This document shows, piece after piece, positions 20,498 to 32,022 of a stretch of 64,000 nucleotides of DNA. The translations under genes and the position numbers were made by a program. Under the pieces are notes generated by a model that did no database searches, had not been told where the DNA came from, and saw only the letters and a program-made list of their open reading frames with translations. The stretch covers positions 3,224,001 to 3,288,000 of the forward strand of contig NZ_CP047393.1 in assembly GCF_009858175.1 (NCBI RefSeq), given 5' to 3'. This DNA is from Pontibacillus sp. HMF3514. Its GTDB lineage: Bacteria > Bacillota > Bacilli > Bacillales > BH030062. Positions within the stretch are counted from its first letter, which is position 1, and every line of letters starts with the position of its first letter.

Positions 20498-22009
20498 TTA
20501 CGCTTCTTGAAGTTCTCGCAGTTGCTGTTTTAATAACTTACCAGACGCATTTCGCGGTAGTGCATCCAGTTTTGTATAAATACGAGGGATTTTATAGCTC
20601 GCCAGTTTATCTTTCAGAAAACGCTTACAATCTTCCTCAAGATCTTCTACCTCATCCTCTAATACAACAAATGCTTTTACCGTTTCACCCCACTCTGGAT
20701 GTGGCACTCCAATGACAGCCGCTTCAGCAATAGCTGGATGAGCCGTCAACGTTTCTTCTATCTCTTTCGGGAACACGTTAACGCCACCTGAAATGATAAT
20801 GTCTTTCTTACGATCAATCACCCAAAAGTATCCGTCCTCATCTTGAACCCCCATGTCACCTGTATAGAGCCATCCGTCTTTGATCGTTTCATTCGTTTTC
20901 TCTTTATTTTTGTAATAGCCCTTCATGGTTCCCTCACCACGTAGGATGATTTCACCTATATCTCCTTGCTTAACCGGATCACCATTTTCATCAACTAGAT
21001 TGATTTCACAATGAAGCGCTGCACGCTGGCCTACACTACCTGCTTTAGCATCATGTTCCTCAGGTCTAAGTAGCGTTCCGTTTGGCCCAGCTTCCGTTGA
21101 TCCGTATAAGCACATTAAGCGATCTGTTTTAAACTGCTGTTTGACGTATTGAACCTCTTTTGTACCAAGTGGTGCTCCACCGTATAACCAGTATTCAACA
21201 GAGCTGAGATCATACTCCTGGATTTTAGGATGCTTCGCTGTCACCATATAAGCTACCGGTGCACCGAAGAAATGTGTGATTTTCTCTGATGAAATGAGAT
21301 CTAGCATTAAATCTGGAGTGAACGTTGGTGCTAAAACATGCGTTGCTCCTACGTATGTGCCAGAAACTAAAAATAGGTGCAGAGGTGCTGAATGACTGAG
21401 CGGCATGATATGCAATAGACGACTGTCGGTGTTAATCGTGAGCTCTATCGATATCATAGAAGAAATGGTTAATAGATTGCGGTTCGTAAAGAGAACCCCT
21501 TTTGGTCGTCCTGTTGTTCCAGATGTATAAAGCATCGATGCCTCATCATCCTCATGCGTTGTGGATACGATTTCTGCTTCATCACCTGAAGCCAATACAT
21601 CATCAAAAGCGAGCCACCCATCTTGTGCCGCCCCCGTTTTGATTTGAATGAGGTTCGGATCTTGGATAGAAGAAACATTATCGAAAAGGAGTTCATGTGT
21701 GAGAAAAGCTTTAGCATCACTGTGGTCAAGAATATACTCGATTTCTTCTTGTACAAATTTAGCATTGATCGGAACAATAATCGCTTCCAATCGATGCACA
21801 GCAAAATAAGTATAGAGAAACTCTGTTACGTTTGGCATATGGAGAACTATTTTATCTCCATTTCCTATCCCTCTTTTTGAAAGAGCATGAGCCAGTTTAT
21901 TTACGTTACGGTTCCATTCGCTATAAGTAATTCGCTCTCCACCAGAAACAATCGCCTCTTTGTTCGGATACTTTCTCGATTGTCTCGCTAACAGTTCAGA
22001 AATGTTCAT
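20498..22009 (-). CDS. acyl-CoA synthetase (AMP-forming)
   Basis: 503 residues from ATG 22009, with AAAGGGG upstream and overlapping the MerR gene stop. P-loop YTSGTTGRPKG, STEAGPNG, YTGDMG and the late motif RNASGKLLKQQL are complete, so adenylation and thioester formation should both work. It supplies an acyl-CoA to the dehydrogenase downstream; chain length is not evident. Confidence 0.9.
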   Translation of the reverse strand: MNISELLARQSRKYPNKEAIVSGGERITYSEWNRNVNKLAHALSKRGIGNGDKIVLHMPNVTEFLYTYFAVHRLEAIIVPINAKFVQEEIEYILDHSDAKAFLTHELLFDNVSSIQDPNLIQIKTGAAQDGWLAFDDVLASGDEAEIVSTTHEDDEASMLYTSGTTGRPKGVLFTNRNLLTISSMISIELTINTDSRLLHIMPLSHSAPLHLFLVSGTYVGATHVLAPTFTPDLMLDLISSEKITHFFGAPVAYMVTAKHPKIQEYDLSSVEYWLYGGAPLGTKEVQYVKQQFKTDRLMCLYGSTEAGPNGTLLRPEEHDAKAGSVGQRAALHCEINLVDENGDPVKQGDIGEIILRGEGTMKGYYKNKEKTNETIKDGWLYTGDMGVQDEDGYFWVIDRKKDIIISGGVNVFPKEIEETLTAHPAIAEAAVIGVPHPEWGETVKAFVVLEDEVEDLEEDCKRFLKDKLASYKIPRIYTKLDALPRNASGKLLKQQLRELQEA

Positions 22010-22398
22010 ACCTTTTCCCCTTTCAACTGGTTTAATTTTTGTTGAAACTCTCCAATCAGGCACTGCATTTCATCTCGCATCTCTGTCAACTCCCTTATCC
22101 GCTTCGACACCTCCTCTACCTTCTCCTCACCATACTCAATCGTCTTCTCAAGCTGTCTCTTTCCCGAAGGATCCTGATCGAACAACTCGACCATCTCTTT
22201 AATTTCCTCTAGCTGAAACCCATACTTCTTCCCTCGAAAGATAAGGATCAGGCGTGTTTTTTCTTTTTTTGTAAACACCCGCTGCCCGCTCTTAGTACGT
22301 TCAGGGGTAAGTAAACCAAGCTCTTCATAGTACCGAATCGTACGTGTTGTTACATCAAAGTATTTGGCTAATTCAGATATGGTGAACGTCTCTTGCAT
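22006..22398 (-). CDS. MerR-family regulator (LiuR-like)
   Basis: 130 residues. N-terminal winged helix FTISELAKYFDVTTRTIRYYEELGLL is followed by a dimerising coiled coil (about 85-125). There is no cysteine pair for metal sensing, which fits acyl-CoA-responsive members such as LiuR. It is the first gene of the ligase-dehydrogenase operon, with an ATGA overlap. A perfect palindrome in its 19-bp promoter spacer is the expected autoregulatory site. Confidence 0.9.
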   Translation of the reverse strand: MQETFTISELAKYFDVTTRTIRYYEELGLLTPERTKSGQRVFTKKEKTRLILIFRGKKYGFQLEEIKEMVELFDQDPSGKRQLEKTIEYGEEKVEEVSKRIRELTEMRDEMQCLIGEFQQKLNQLKGEKV

Positions 22399-22437
22399 GC
22401 CCGCACCTCTTTTTATCTGATTTTTCTGATATTTTTA

Positions 22438-22468
22438 AGTATACCATTTACGTTAACGTAAAGTACAA
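22438..22468 (-). promoter_or_regulatory. MerR-type promoter with 19-bp spacer and palindromic operator
   Basis: On the minus strand TTGTAC, 19 bases, TATACT. The spacer contains the perfect palindrome TTTACGTTAACGTAAA (22447-22462). Overlong 19-bp spacers with a central palindrome are diagnostic of MerR-controlled promoters. Confidence 0.9.
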
Positions 22469-22507
22469 GGTGGTTTTTGTGGTGGGGGATTCGAGGTGGG
22501 TGGGGTT

Positions 22508-22738
22508 CTATCCAGAAAGATATGTTCTCTAACCGAAATTACTAGCGGTCTATCCGAAACCATTCGCTTTTTATCCAGAATTATAAGCATTCTATCCAAA
22601 ACTATTCGCTCTCTATCCAGAATCATATCCCTGCTATCCAAAACCATACACTATCTATCCAGAATCACATGCCCGCTATCCAAAACCATATGCTCTCCAT
22701 CCAGATTCATAAGACCGCTATCCAAAATAATCCCCCTG
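22508..22738. repeat. 21-bp degenerate tandem repeat array, 11 units
   Basis: Eleven 21-base units start every 21 bases from 22508, core CTATCCAGAATCAT or CTATCCAAAACCAT. From the fourth unit on, GA and AA variants alternate strictly, giving a 42-bp higher-order period. The array begins at the T-tract of the glpD terminator, whose loop CCATCCAA repeats the core. Confidence 0.9.
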
Positions 22739-22755
22739 GCCATCCAACCAGAGGG
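22724..22755 (-). terminator. glpD terminator
   Basis: On the minus strand CCCTCTGG/CCAGGGGG (8 bp, one GU) with loop TTGGATGG, followed by ATTATTTT. Confidence 0.85.
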
Positions 22756-22765
22756 ACTACAATAT

Positions 22766-24415
22766 CTAAGCTGGATCCGGAGCGACCGCTTCTTCAAGCA
22801 ATACATCTAACTCTCGGGTGTAGGCTTCAATCTGTTCTTCTGTCCATCCATATTCTTGAGCCATAAACGTAATGACAGACTCTTTATGCTTATGCACCCA
22901 GTGAATATCAAAGAACAGGGCTCCCGTTCTTCTAACAAAAAAGTCTACAGGTTTCACAGTATGTTCGTGCTCCATACTATACGTCAGCATCGCGTACACT
23001 AATGGATCTAATCCCAAATCTTCATTTTTCATTTTATAGTATCGATGAAACACTTCATCGACATTGGCTCCATACATTTGGGTTAAGCCTCGAGCTTTTT
23101 CCTCGGATAAACTCATGGCTCTCCCTTCCTCAATTTTGCGATCCATAAAATCAGCGAAGCCGTCAGAGCCACCAACTTCTCCTCCTGCAATAGGGAGTTC
23201 CTCTGTTTGGGATTCTGGTAAGTTAAGACCTAATTGTTCAGATAGATGACCAGCCAATAAATCCACCACATTTTCAGCCATTTTACGATAGCCTGTTAGT
23301 TTTCCTCCTGCAATAGAAATTAAGCCTGATTCAGAAGTGAAGATCTCATCTTTACGAGAAATTTCAGATGGATCTTTCCCATCCTCATGAATCAACGGAC
23401 GTAATCCTGCCCAACTCGATTCAACATCACCAGCTGTAATCGATAGATCTGGGAACATAAAATCAATGCATTGCAGCAAGTAATCCCGATCATCAACGGT
23501 CATGGTTGGGTGTGCGGTGTCCCCTTCATAAACCGTATCCGTTGTCCCAACATACGTTTTTCCATCACGCGGTATAGCAAAGATCATACGTCCATCAGGT
23601 GCGTCAAAATAAATGGCCTGTTGAAGTGGAAACGTCTCACCATTAAAAACAAGGTGTACCCCCTTTGTTAAATGAAGACTCTTTCCTTCTTTAGATCCAT
23701 CTCTTTCACGAAGGTCATCCACCCAAGGTCCAGCAGCATTCACGACCTTACGCGCATAGATTTCATGTTTTTCACCATCAATCTGATCCTCTGCCACAAC
23801 ACCAGCGACTAGACCATCTTCATATAAAAAGTCGACAACTTTAACGTAGTTTTGAGCCATAGCCCCCTTTTGAACAGCTTTTTTCAACACTTCAAGCGTC
23901 AGCCTGGCATCATCTGTACGATACTCAACGTAATAGCCGCTACCTTTTAAGCCATCCTTTTTTAAAAGAGGTTCTTTGGCCAATGTCTCCTTTGGCGTAA
24001 GCATTTTTCGTCGTTCATCTCTTTTTACACGAGCTAATGTGTCGTATAGTTTCAATCCAATGTTCGTCATGTATGGACCAAAATTTCCATCCTTATAAAA
24101 CGGGAGAATCATCCATTCAGGAGTCGTTACGTGAGGACCATTCTCATAAACGATTGCACGCTCCTGCCCCACTTCAGCTACCATTTTCACTTCAAACTGT
24201 TTTAAATAGCGTAGTCCTCCGTGAACGAGCTTTGTAGAACGACTCGAAGTTCCAGCTGCGAAATCTTGCATCTCTAAAACACCGGCTGACATGCCACGGG
24301 TCACAGCATCCAGTGCGATACCCGCTCCTGTGATACCTCCCCCGATAACAAGCACGTCCAAACGCTCCTGCTCTAATTTATGATAAATCTCCGTTCGCTT
24401 ATATCCAGAAAACAT
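22766..24415 (-). CDS. glpD: aerobic glycerol-3-phosphate dehydrogenase GlpD
   Basis: 549 residues from ATG 24415, with GGAG eight bases upstream. FAD motif VIGGGITGAG is at 23-32, and the family sequences SSRSTKLVHGGLRYL and GGKLTGYR follow. It oxidises glycerol-3-phosphate to dihydroxyacetone phosphate at the membrane, feeding the quinone pool. It lies downstream of glpK, likely co-transcribed; no glpF or glpP is in the window. Confidence 0.95.
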   Translation of the reverse strand: MFSGYKRTEIYHKLEQERLDVLVIGGGITGAGIALDAVTRGMSAGVLEMQDFAAGTSSRSTKLVHGGLRYLKQFEVKMVAEVGQERAIVYENGPHVTTPEWMILPFYKDGNFGPYMTNIGLKLYDTLARVKRDERRKMLTPKETLAKEPLLKKDGLKGSGYYVEYRTDDARLTLEVLKKAVQKGAMAQNYVKVVDFLYEDGLVAGVVAEDQIDGEKHEIYARKVVNAAGPWVDDLRERDGSKEGKSLHLTKGVHLVFNGETFPLQQAIYFDAPDGRMIFAIPRDGKTYVGTTDTVYEGDTAHPTMTVDDRDYLLQCIDFMFPDLSITAGDVESSWAGLRPLIHEDGKDPSEISRKDEIFTSESGLISIAGGKLTGYRKMAENVVDLLAGHLSEQLGLNLPESQTEELPIAGGEVGGSDGFADFMDRKIEEGRAMSLSEEKARGLTQMYGANVDEVFHRYYKMKNEDLGLDPLVYAMLTYSMEHEHTVKPVDFFVRRTGALFFDIHWVHKHKESVITFMAQEYGWTEEQIEAYTRELDVLLEEAVAPDPA

Positions 24416-24466
24416 TCGAAACACTCCATTCTATCCGTACGATACCCAACCCATTCCTTTTTTAGA

Positions 24467-26009
<1,543 letters not shown>

Positions 26010-26126
26010 TAAACATGCTTCTATGTACTTGATTCGTTCTTTGATAGGCAGAATCCTTTTTCTCTTAAATACTATGTGTTCGAAATATGCCTTATACTAA
26101 TTGAACCCCATTCCGTTAAAGAACAT

Positions 26127-26163
26127 AAAAAAGGACATAGAACTGATTTACAATTCTATGTCC
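26127..26163 (-). terminator. terminator of the PAS-STAS gene
   Basis: Perfect 10-bp stem GGACATAGAA/TTCTATGTCC followed by six T on the minus strand. Confidence 0.88.
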
Positions 26164-26190
26164 AAAATGCTCTAATTTTTAGGTGAAATC

Positions 26191-26946
26191 TCAATGTCTA
26201 GCAATGATATATTTGATAGCTTCTTTGGAAGTTTTAAATTTTGGAACATTATAAGATGTTTCTAAAGCAAAATCAAGTGCCAACTCTGGCTTCACACCAG
26301 CTATAATACTATGAGCGCCCATAATAGAAAGGTTTTCAATAACCTTCGTGATTTGAGCTGGAAATTCCTCGTTCCATCCCGTAACACCACTTAAGTCAAG
26401 GATCACATATTCCACATCCGTATGATGGCACTTTTCTAGGAGTTTACTAAGGATAGTCTGAAAGCGATCATCATCAATCGTTCCTTTAAGTGTTATGGCC
26501 AACGTATAGTCCCAGACGTGGAGGATGGGGACAGAAAGCTCTTCAATCAGTTTCTCTTTTCGCCGTTCTTCTTGAACCTTTGTTGTAACGTCCATTAACA
26601 TTACAACATAGCCAATAGGTGCCCCATTATCCATTATAGGATTAACGATAATATCAGTTACATAAGTGTCTTTAATGTTGATCCGAGTTCTATGTGTATC
26701 TGTTAGATGATTCATAATGTTTCGTTGATGCGCTGGGTCCTTGTGAAAGTGATCCATGTTCATTCCAATTAAATCATCTACATTTTCCAGATTATAAAGA
26801 GTAATTATATTTTCAAAAAGATCCTTAGCACTGGGATTGATCCAAGTAATATTAAAGTCTTCATCTGCAATAATAATATTTTCACCTATGGCTTCTAATA
26901 TTTTCGTTGAATAAAGGTTTGATGGTAGTTTCCCAATGGATTCCAT
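26191..26946 (-). CDS. PAS-STAS domain protein, RsbR/YtvA-like
   Basis: 251 residues. Residues about 12-125 form a PAS domain (IIIADEDFNITWINPSAKDLF, then GYVVMLMDVT), with a short linker helix and a STAS domain from about 138. This is the layout of stressosome proteins such as YtvA, but the LOV flavin motif (NCRFLQ) is absent, so it is not a blue-light sensor. The phosphorylatable Thr/Ser of RsbR STAS domains is replaced by a different sequence (VTGWNEEFP). GGGGAG precedes the ATG; the gene appears monocistronic. The PAS ligand is unknown. Confidence 0.85.
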   Translation of the reverse strand: MESIGKLPSNLYSTKILEAIGENIIIADEDFNITWINPSAKDLFENIITLYNLENVDDLIGMNMDHFHKDPAHQRNIMNHLTDTHRTRINIKDTYVTDIIVNPIMDNGAPIGYVVMLMDVTTKVQEERRKEKLIEELSVPILHVWDYTLAITLKGTIDDDRFQTILSKLLEKCHHTDVEYVILDLSGVTGWNEEFPAQITKVIENLSIMGAHSIIAGVKPELALDFALETSYNVPKFKTSKEAIKYIIARH

Positions 26947-27024
26947 TTGAGTATCTCCCCATAGTTTTTTTAGAGAGTATATATCAATTAAATCCTCAAT
27001 TCAACCTTTTAATGTGCTGTTACA

Positions 27025-27558
27025 CTAGACATCATCATCAAAAAACGTATCCTCTTCTTTTCGCTTATCCATTTCTTCCTTCGAATAAATAACACTCATC
27101 GGATTCCCACCAACAAAAGCGCCTGGTGGTACGTCTTTATGTACAAGGGTGCCTGCTGAGACAATGGCACCGTCTCCAATCGTGACACCTGGCAAGATCG
27201 TGGTGTTGGCCCCGATTAACACTTCACTTCCGATCTCCACTTTTCCGAGACGATATTCCTTAATTAGATACTCATGAGCGAGGATCGTCGTGTTATAACC
27301 GATAACCGTATTCCGTCCAACCGATATTTTTTCAGGAAACATCACATCAAGCATAACCATTAAGGCAAAAGCGGTATACCTTCCTACATCCATCCCTAAA
27401 AAGGTGCGATATAGCCAATTTTTCACCGGTAAAAAAGGTGTGTAGCGCGCCAATTGGATGACAACAAAATTTCGTACCACCTTAAAAAAGGGGACGGTTT
27501 TATAAACTTGCCATAATGAGTTGGCTTCAGTTACACGGTAACGGTCCGTCTTACGCAT
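27025..27558 (-). CDS. yvoF: hexapeptide-repeat acyltransferase YvoF
   Basis: 177 residues. Left-handed beta-helix repeats (IGYNTTILAHEY, LIGANTTILPGVTIGDGAIVSAGTLV, PPGAFVGGNP) mark a maltose/galactoside O-acetyltransferase-type enzyme. It is the last gene of the hprK-lgt-yvoD-ppaX-yvoF operon, starting 4 bases after ppaX. The acceptor is unknown. Confidence 0.9.
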   Translation of the reverse strand: MRKTDRYRVTEANSLWQVYKTVPFFKVVRNFVVIQLARYTPFLPVKNWLYRTFLGMDVGRYTAFALMVMLDVMFPEKISVGRNTVIGYNTTILAHEYLIKEYRLGKVEIGSEVLIGANTTILPGVTIGDGAIVSAGTLVHKDVPPGAFVGGNPMSVIYSKEEMDKRKEEDTFFDDDV

Positions 27559-27562
27559 ATGA

Positions 27563-28204
27563 TCACTCCATTACGATCTTTAGGATATCGCTCATGTGCT
27601 CGAGCATATAATCTGGTTTTAGATCCTCTAGGGTTTTGCGACCTTTAATCGTCCAAGCCACGCCCGCTGTTTTTGTGCCAGCATTTTGTCCTGATTCGAT
27701 ATCATGTGTATTGTCTCCAACCATAATCGTCTCATCAGGTTTCGCATCGAGCGCCTTCATGGCACGAACAACCGGTTCTGGATGAGGCTTGGCATGATCA
27801 ACGTCATCAAGCGTAACAATCGTATCGAACATGTTATCAATCTTTGTTAGCTTTAAGCCCATATCAACGGTTTCACCCATTTTGGTAGTAACAATCCCTA
27901 GCTTATATCCCTGATCACGTAATTTTTGCAACGTCTCAACCACACCATCATAAGCCACAACTAGTTCATCATGATGCTCATGATTGTGCTTTCGATAAGT
28001 ATCAATCATTTCTTCTACATGTTCATTTGGATTAATCTTACGCAAACTCTCTTCAAGAGGAGGCCCGATAAACTTCAACACGTCCTCTTTTTTGTACTGC
28101 CCTGGTGCGTATTTTTCAGTTGTATGAAGAAAAGAAGAGATAATTAATTCATTCGTGTTAATCAATGTTCCATCTAAATCAAACAGTAGGGTACGAATTG
28201 TCAT
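27563..28204 (-). CDS. ppaX: pyrophosphatase PpaX
   Basis: 213 residues from ATG 28204, AAAGGA upstream, overlapping the end of yvoD. HAD motif FDLDGT has the nucleophile at Asp9. PpaX hydrolyses the pyrophosphate made when HprK dephosphorylates P-Ser-HPr, consistent with its place in the hprK operon. Confidence 0.93.
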   Translation of the reverse strand: MTIRTLLFDLDGTLINTNELIISSFLHTTEKYAPGQYKKEDVLKFIGPPLEESLRKINPNEHVEEMIDTYRKHNHEHHDELVVAYDGVVETLQKLRDQGYKLGIVTTKMGETVDMGLKLTKIDNMFDTIVTLDDVDHAKPHPEPVVRAMKALDAKPDETIMVGDNTHDIESGQNAGTKTAGVAWTIKGRKTLEDLKPDYMLEHMSDILKIVME

Positions 28205-29135
28205 AAGATGTTGTGTCCTTTCTTTTCGCAATCTTTCGGTTCCAAACAAAACCGACAACCGCCGTTAATGCAATCGCTGTAACCAGTCTTATCAGCAGCA
28301 GTGGCCACACTGGAATACCAAGCGGAATGAAGATGAGCGTATCTTCAACAACGGCGTGACATGAAACAAGGAAAATGAGGGACAAGTACATATCCTTCCT
28401 CGACACGCCATCTTCCTCAACAGCTTGAAGCATGAGCCCAGCTCCATAAGCAAGCCCGATCACAAGACCTGCCACAAGAGTCATTGATGCATTCCGTTCA
28501 ACTCCTAGCACACGAGTGAAAGGAGCAAGCCACCTTGAAAATAAGTCTAGCCAATTTTTCTCCTTCAAGTACTGCATCCCTACCATAAGAGGGATAACAA
28601 TGGCTGCAAGCTGCAATATACTCATAACAGCTGTTTGGATTCCTAAAAAGGCAATTCCCATATAATCTTCTGGGTCTGCTTGTTCTGCAATGAGCCCATA
28701 TTGAGCCATTTCGGATCCACCATCCCAAAGCAGATTGATCATTACGGCTGATCCAAATGCCAGTGAAAGCCTCACTCCAGCAACAAACCACCATTTCACT
28801 CCCACTTTAGAAGCGACAGTTGATTCGATAAGAAGGTTGTGAGAAAACGACATCATCACAGCTAAAATAAAGACCTGCTTGACGGTAAAATCAAATGAAA
28901 CAATGGCTGCAATACCAGCATAGAGGTTAAGGAAGTTACCAAGGACAAGCGGGATTGCCGCCTCTCCTGGTAACCCAATCCATTTCATAAGTGGTGTAAT
29001 CCACTCCATCACCCATTGTAAAACAGGGGTGAATCGTAATATCGTAACAATTAATGTAACAGGAAAAATCACTTTACCAAGTGTCCATGTGACTTTTAAC
29101 CCTTGTTGTAATCCTCTTTTTAACACACCTGGCAA
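28179..29135 (-). CDS. yvoD: membrane protein YvoD (nucleoside-recognition/Gate domain)
   Basis: 318 residues with about eight membrane segments and two related halves, each a Gate/nucleoside-recognition domain similar to SpmA/SpmB and transporters. Conserved position between lgt and ppaX. Function unknown. Confidence 0.85.
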   Translation of the reverse strand: MPGVLKRGLQQGLKVTWTLGKVIFPVTLIVTILRFTPVLQWVMEWITPLMKWIGLPGEAAIPLVLGNFLNLYAGIAAIVSFDFTVKQVFILAVMMSFSHNLLIESTVASKVGVKWWFVAGVRLSLAFGSAVMINLLWDGGSEMAQYGLIAEQADPEDYMGIAFLGIQTAVMSILQLAAIVIPLMVGMQYLKEKNWLDLFSRWLAPFTRVLGVERNASMTLVAGLVIGLAYGAGLMLQAVEEDGVSRKDMYLSLIFLVSCHAVVEDTLIFIPLGIPVWPLLLIRLVTAIALTAVVGFVWNRKIAKRKDTTSYDNSYPTV

Positions 29136-29147
29136 AGCGATACCTCC

Positions 29148-29981
29148 CTAGTCTTTCACTTTTGTCCCATCATAATGAACATTTGCTTTATTTTTTATTC
29201 TGCGATACATGATTAATCCTGCAGCTAAGATAATTAGAACAATTGAAATTACTTGCGCTGTACGTAAGTTTGCAATGATATATAGACTATCTGTACGCAT
29301 CGCTTCGATAAAGTAGCGTCCAAATGAATACCATATTACATAGCTTAAGAATAGCTCACCACGACGTGGGTTGAAGCGACGTAAGATAAGTAAAAATGCG
29401 AATCCAAGAATGTTCCATAGGGATTCATATAAAAATGTCGGATGATACATGATGCCATCAATACACATTTGCTGAACGATAAAGTCCGGCAAATACTGCA
29501 TATAATTGTTGTAAAACTCTTCTGAAACAGCATAGCCGTGTGCTTCCTGGTTCATAAAGTTTCCCCAACGCCCAATCGCTTGTCCAAGAATGATACTTGG
29601 CGCAGCAATATCAGCTAACTGCCAGAAAGAAATGTTACGTACTTTCGCAAAGATCAGGGCTGTAATAACAGCACCAATCAACGCACCATGGATGGCGATA
29701 CCGCCTTCCCATATGGCTAAAATGTCTATCAAGCTTCCGTTCTTATATCGATCCCATTCAAAAATCACATAATAGATTCTTGCGCAGATAATCGCTGCCG
29801 GAATCGCAAATACAACTAAATCAACGAAAATGTCTTTCTTAAGTCCAAGTCTCTGGGATTCACGCATCGCCAGCCATAAACCTAAGTACGCACCTGTTGC
29901 GATTATGACTCCATACCAATAAATCGTAAATGGACCAAGCTCTAAAAAGACACGACTAAGGGCGTTCACTTCACATGTCAT
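29148..29981 (-). CDS. lgt: prolipoprotein diacylglyceryl transferase Lgt
   Basis: 277 residues from ATG 29981, AAGGGTGG upstream, overlapping hprK by 11 bases. Seven membrane segments; signature [13 protein letters not shown] is intact. It attaches diacylglycerol to the lipobox cysteine of lipoproteins, for example CccB encoded at 57121. Confidence 0.95.
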   Translation of the reverse strand: MTCEVNALSRVFLELGPFTIYWYGVIIATGAYLGLWLAMRESQRLGLKKDIFVDLVVFAIPAAIICARIYYVIFEWDRYKNGSLIDILAIWEGGIAIHGALIGAVITALIFAKVRNISFWQLADIAAPSIILGQAIGRWGNFMNQEAHGYAVSEEFYNNYMQYLPDFIVQQMCIDGIMYHPTFLYESLWNILGFAFLLILRRFNPRRGELFLSYVIWYSFGRYFIEAMRTDSLYIIANLRTAQVISIVLIILAAGLIMYRRIKNKANVHYDGTKVKD

Positions 29982-30930
29982 CTGATAAACCACCCTTCGT
30001 TACATCGTTTTTATTTTCACCAATCATGTTGGTTAAACGATCAGAGAACTCTTCAGCAGCATTAATGCCCATACGCTTCAAACGGAAGTTCATCGCTGCT
30101 ACTTCAATAATAACCGCTAAGTTCCGACCAGGACGTACCGGGATCGTAGCTTTTGGAATTTCAACGTCCATAATCTTCATCATTTCTTCTTCTAGACCAA
30201 GACGATCGTATTGCTTGTTCTTGTCCCAGAGTTCAAGATGCATGCACATCGTAATACGCTTATAACTGCGCACAGCCCCAGCACCAAACAATGTCATGAC
30301 ATTGATAATACCCAGTCCACGAATTTCGAGGAGATGCTCTATAAGGGGTGGAGAATTTCCGATTAACGTATCATAATCCTCCTGACGAATTTCCACACTA
30401 TCGTCAGCCACTAAACGATGCCCTCTTTTAACAAGCTCTAGTGCTGTTTCACTTTTACCAACACCACTCTGCCCTGTAATAAGGACGCCTACGCCATAGA
30501 TATCAACAAGAACACCGTGAATAGCTGTAAACGGTGCAAATTTTGTCTCAAGGAAGTTGGTTAAACGGCTAATCACACGCGTCGTTTTATACGGAGAACG
30601 CATAATCGGAACGCCCGCTTCGTTAGCAGCTTTTATTAACAGTTCCGGCACTTCCATCCCTCGTGTAATCACAATACCCGGAGTAATATCCGTGCATAAT
30701 TTGGTCACACGATCCTGCTGCTCCTCATCAGACAACTCATTAAAGAAAGAAAGCTCTGTCTTTCCTAATAACTGCAGTCGTTCTGATGGATAATACTTAA
30801 AATACCCCGCCATTTCCATACCTGGTCGGGATATATCACTTGTAAAGATTTCGCGATGAGCACCATCCTCACCTGCGACGATTTCTAATTCAAAACGGTC
30901 CAATAAATCTTGTGTACGAACCTTCGACAT
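29971..30930 (-). CDS. hprK: HPr kinase/phosphorylase HprK
   Basis: 319 residues. Walker A GQSGVGKS at 153-160, catalytic His138 (AIHGV), and the signature [11 protein letters not shown] are present. It phosphorylates Ser46 of HPr and Crh when fructose-1,6-bisphosphate is high and removes the phosphate when phosphate is high. GGGAGG precedes the start. First gene of a five-gene operon. Confidence 0.96.
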   Translation of the reverse strand: MSKVRTQDLLDRFELEIVAGEDGAHREIFTSDISRPGMEMAGYFKYYPSERLQLLGKTELSFFNELSDEEQQDRVTKLCTDITPGIVITRGMEVPELLIKAANEAGVPIMRSPYKTTRVISRLTNFLETKFAPFTAIHGVLVDIYGVGVLITGQSGVGKSETALELVKRGHRLVADDSVEIRQEDYDTLIGNSPPLIEHLLEIRGLGIINVMTLFGAGAVRSYKRITMCMHLELWDKNKQYDRLGLEEEMMKIMDVEIPKATIPVRPGRNLAVIIEVAAMNFRLKRMGINAAEEFSDRLTNMIGENKNDVTKGGLSDDM

Positions 30931-31060
30931 ATGTATGCCTCCCTGACTCTAATCACTGCTCCTATTGTAGCATTTTTTCCTTTTGTATGTTGATTTAAAA
31001 TCTTCCTGAAAAATATGTGAATTTGATGAGACATTTTGGGTCCGCAGGGAAACTGCATTT

Positions 31061-31102
31061 CTCGGGTACACATCACTTCCCCTCAGGTACCCAAGTCTAC
31101 AC
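31061..31102. repeat. possible two-unit remnant of a 21-bp repeat
   Basis: CTCGGGTAC at 31061 recurs as CTCAGGTAC at 31082, 21 bases on, immediately downstream of the AAC(3)-like gene. It has the same placement as the larger arrays, but two units could be chance. Confidence 0.3.
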
Positions 31103-31110
31103 TAATAACA

Positions 31111-31923
31111 TTAATCACTTTTCCGGCGATCATAAAGGTTCAGCCACATTTCAGCATAATCAACGGCTTCCTTCACATCAAAAAGATATGACTTCGCTGA
31201 ACCTACATGGCCAGCTGATAAACTCTGCGTCTTTTCAAAGTCAGCACCTAAATCCTCAAAAAGCTCATCTCGGAATTCAAGCTCCTTGTATTCCTTCCAG
31301 ATGCGTTTACCATCTTCAATCATCGGAGCACCTTTTGTAATAACGTCCTGATATCCGATACGATACTCAGCTAGGTGAAAAGCTGTACAACTGTCAAAAC
31401 CTGCCCCCAATAGCAATACGTATGCCCCTTCATCATAAAGCTTTCCTAGAGGTGATCCCTCTCCTAAACTCCACTCCAAAGGCTGATCCGCTAAAATATG
31501 ATTTTTATTCTTGCCCCATGCCGTAAAAGAGTAACTCGGATGTGAGCTTCTCTCAACACCCGGGAAGGTTCTGAACACCTCAGGCACCTTCCCCATAAAA
31601 TTAGCTGGCGTATAGTCCGGGTGATAAAGAGGCATGGTATCCCGAATCTCTTCCCACCATTCTTCAGGAACAGGTGGGTTCTCCCATTCTGCAGGATCTG
31701 AAATTTCTACTGTTTGAGAAGGCATGACAATCGTGCCTTCCTCTGTAACGGCATCCATTAAAGCTTGGATAACCGTAACTGCTCCACCATTCACCCAACC
31801 AAGTGAGGATAGGGATGTATGTACAATAATGGTCATTCCTTTTTTGACACCAAGCTCTTTCAAGTCATTGTAAAGCGACTTTCTCGTCCGAGGACTCGGC
31901 GTTTTTTCTACAAGCTGTGACAT
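31111..31923 (-). CDS. AAC(3)-family N-acetyltransferase (YokD-like)
   Basis: 270 residues of the aminoglycoside 3-N-acetyltransferase family: SLYNDLKELGVKKGMTIIVHTSLSSLGWVNGG, PSQTVEISDPAEW and LLGAGFDSCTAFHLAE are typical. Chromosomal members of this family in Bacillus act on unknown amines and do not necessarily give resistance. No mobile element is nearby, so this is likely a housekeeping gene. Confidence 0.88.
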   Translation of the reverse strand: MSQLVEKTPSPRTRKSLYNDLKELGVKKGMTIIVHTSLSSLGWVNGGAVTVIQALMDAVTEEGTIVMPSQTVEISDPAEWENPPVPEEWWEEIRDTMPLYHPDYTPANFMGKVPEVFRTFPGVERSSHPSYSFTAWGKNKNHILADQPLEWSLGEGSPLGKLYDEGAYVLLLGAGFDSCTAFHLAEYRIGYQDVITKGAPMIEDGKRIWKEYKELEFRDELFEDLGADFEKTQSLSAGHVGSAKSYLFDVKEAVDYAEMWLNLYDRRKSD

Positions 31924-31991
31924 ATTATATTCCCCCTTTTTCTATTCCATTGGTATTTTAGCACTTTTATCCATCAATGGATATTTGTCAT

Positions 31992-32020
31992 AAAAAAAGC
32001 TGACCCAAAAGGCCAGCTTT
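31992..32020 (-). terminator. yvlBCD terminator
   Basis: AAAGCTGGCC pairs with GGTCAGCTTT on the minus strand with one mismatch, followed by seven T. Confidence 0.85.
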
Positions 32021-32022
32021 CC

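Noticed and set aside
22453-22810. Open frames on both strands across 22.45-22.8 kb
   Set aside because: Same 21-bp array effect; they also overlap the MerR promoter or the glpD terminator.
31111-31923. AAC(3)-like gene as acquired antibiotic resistance
   Set aside because: No mobile element or unusual context; chromosomal family members are common in Bacillaceae and often have other substrates.
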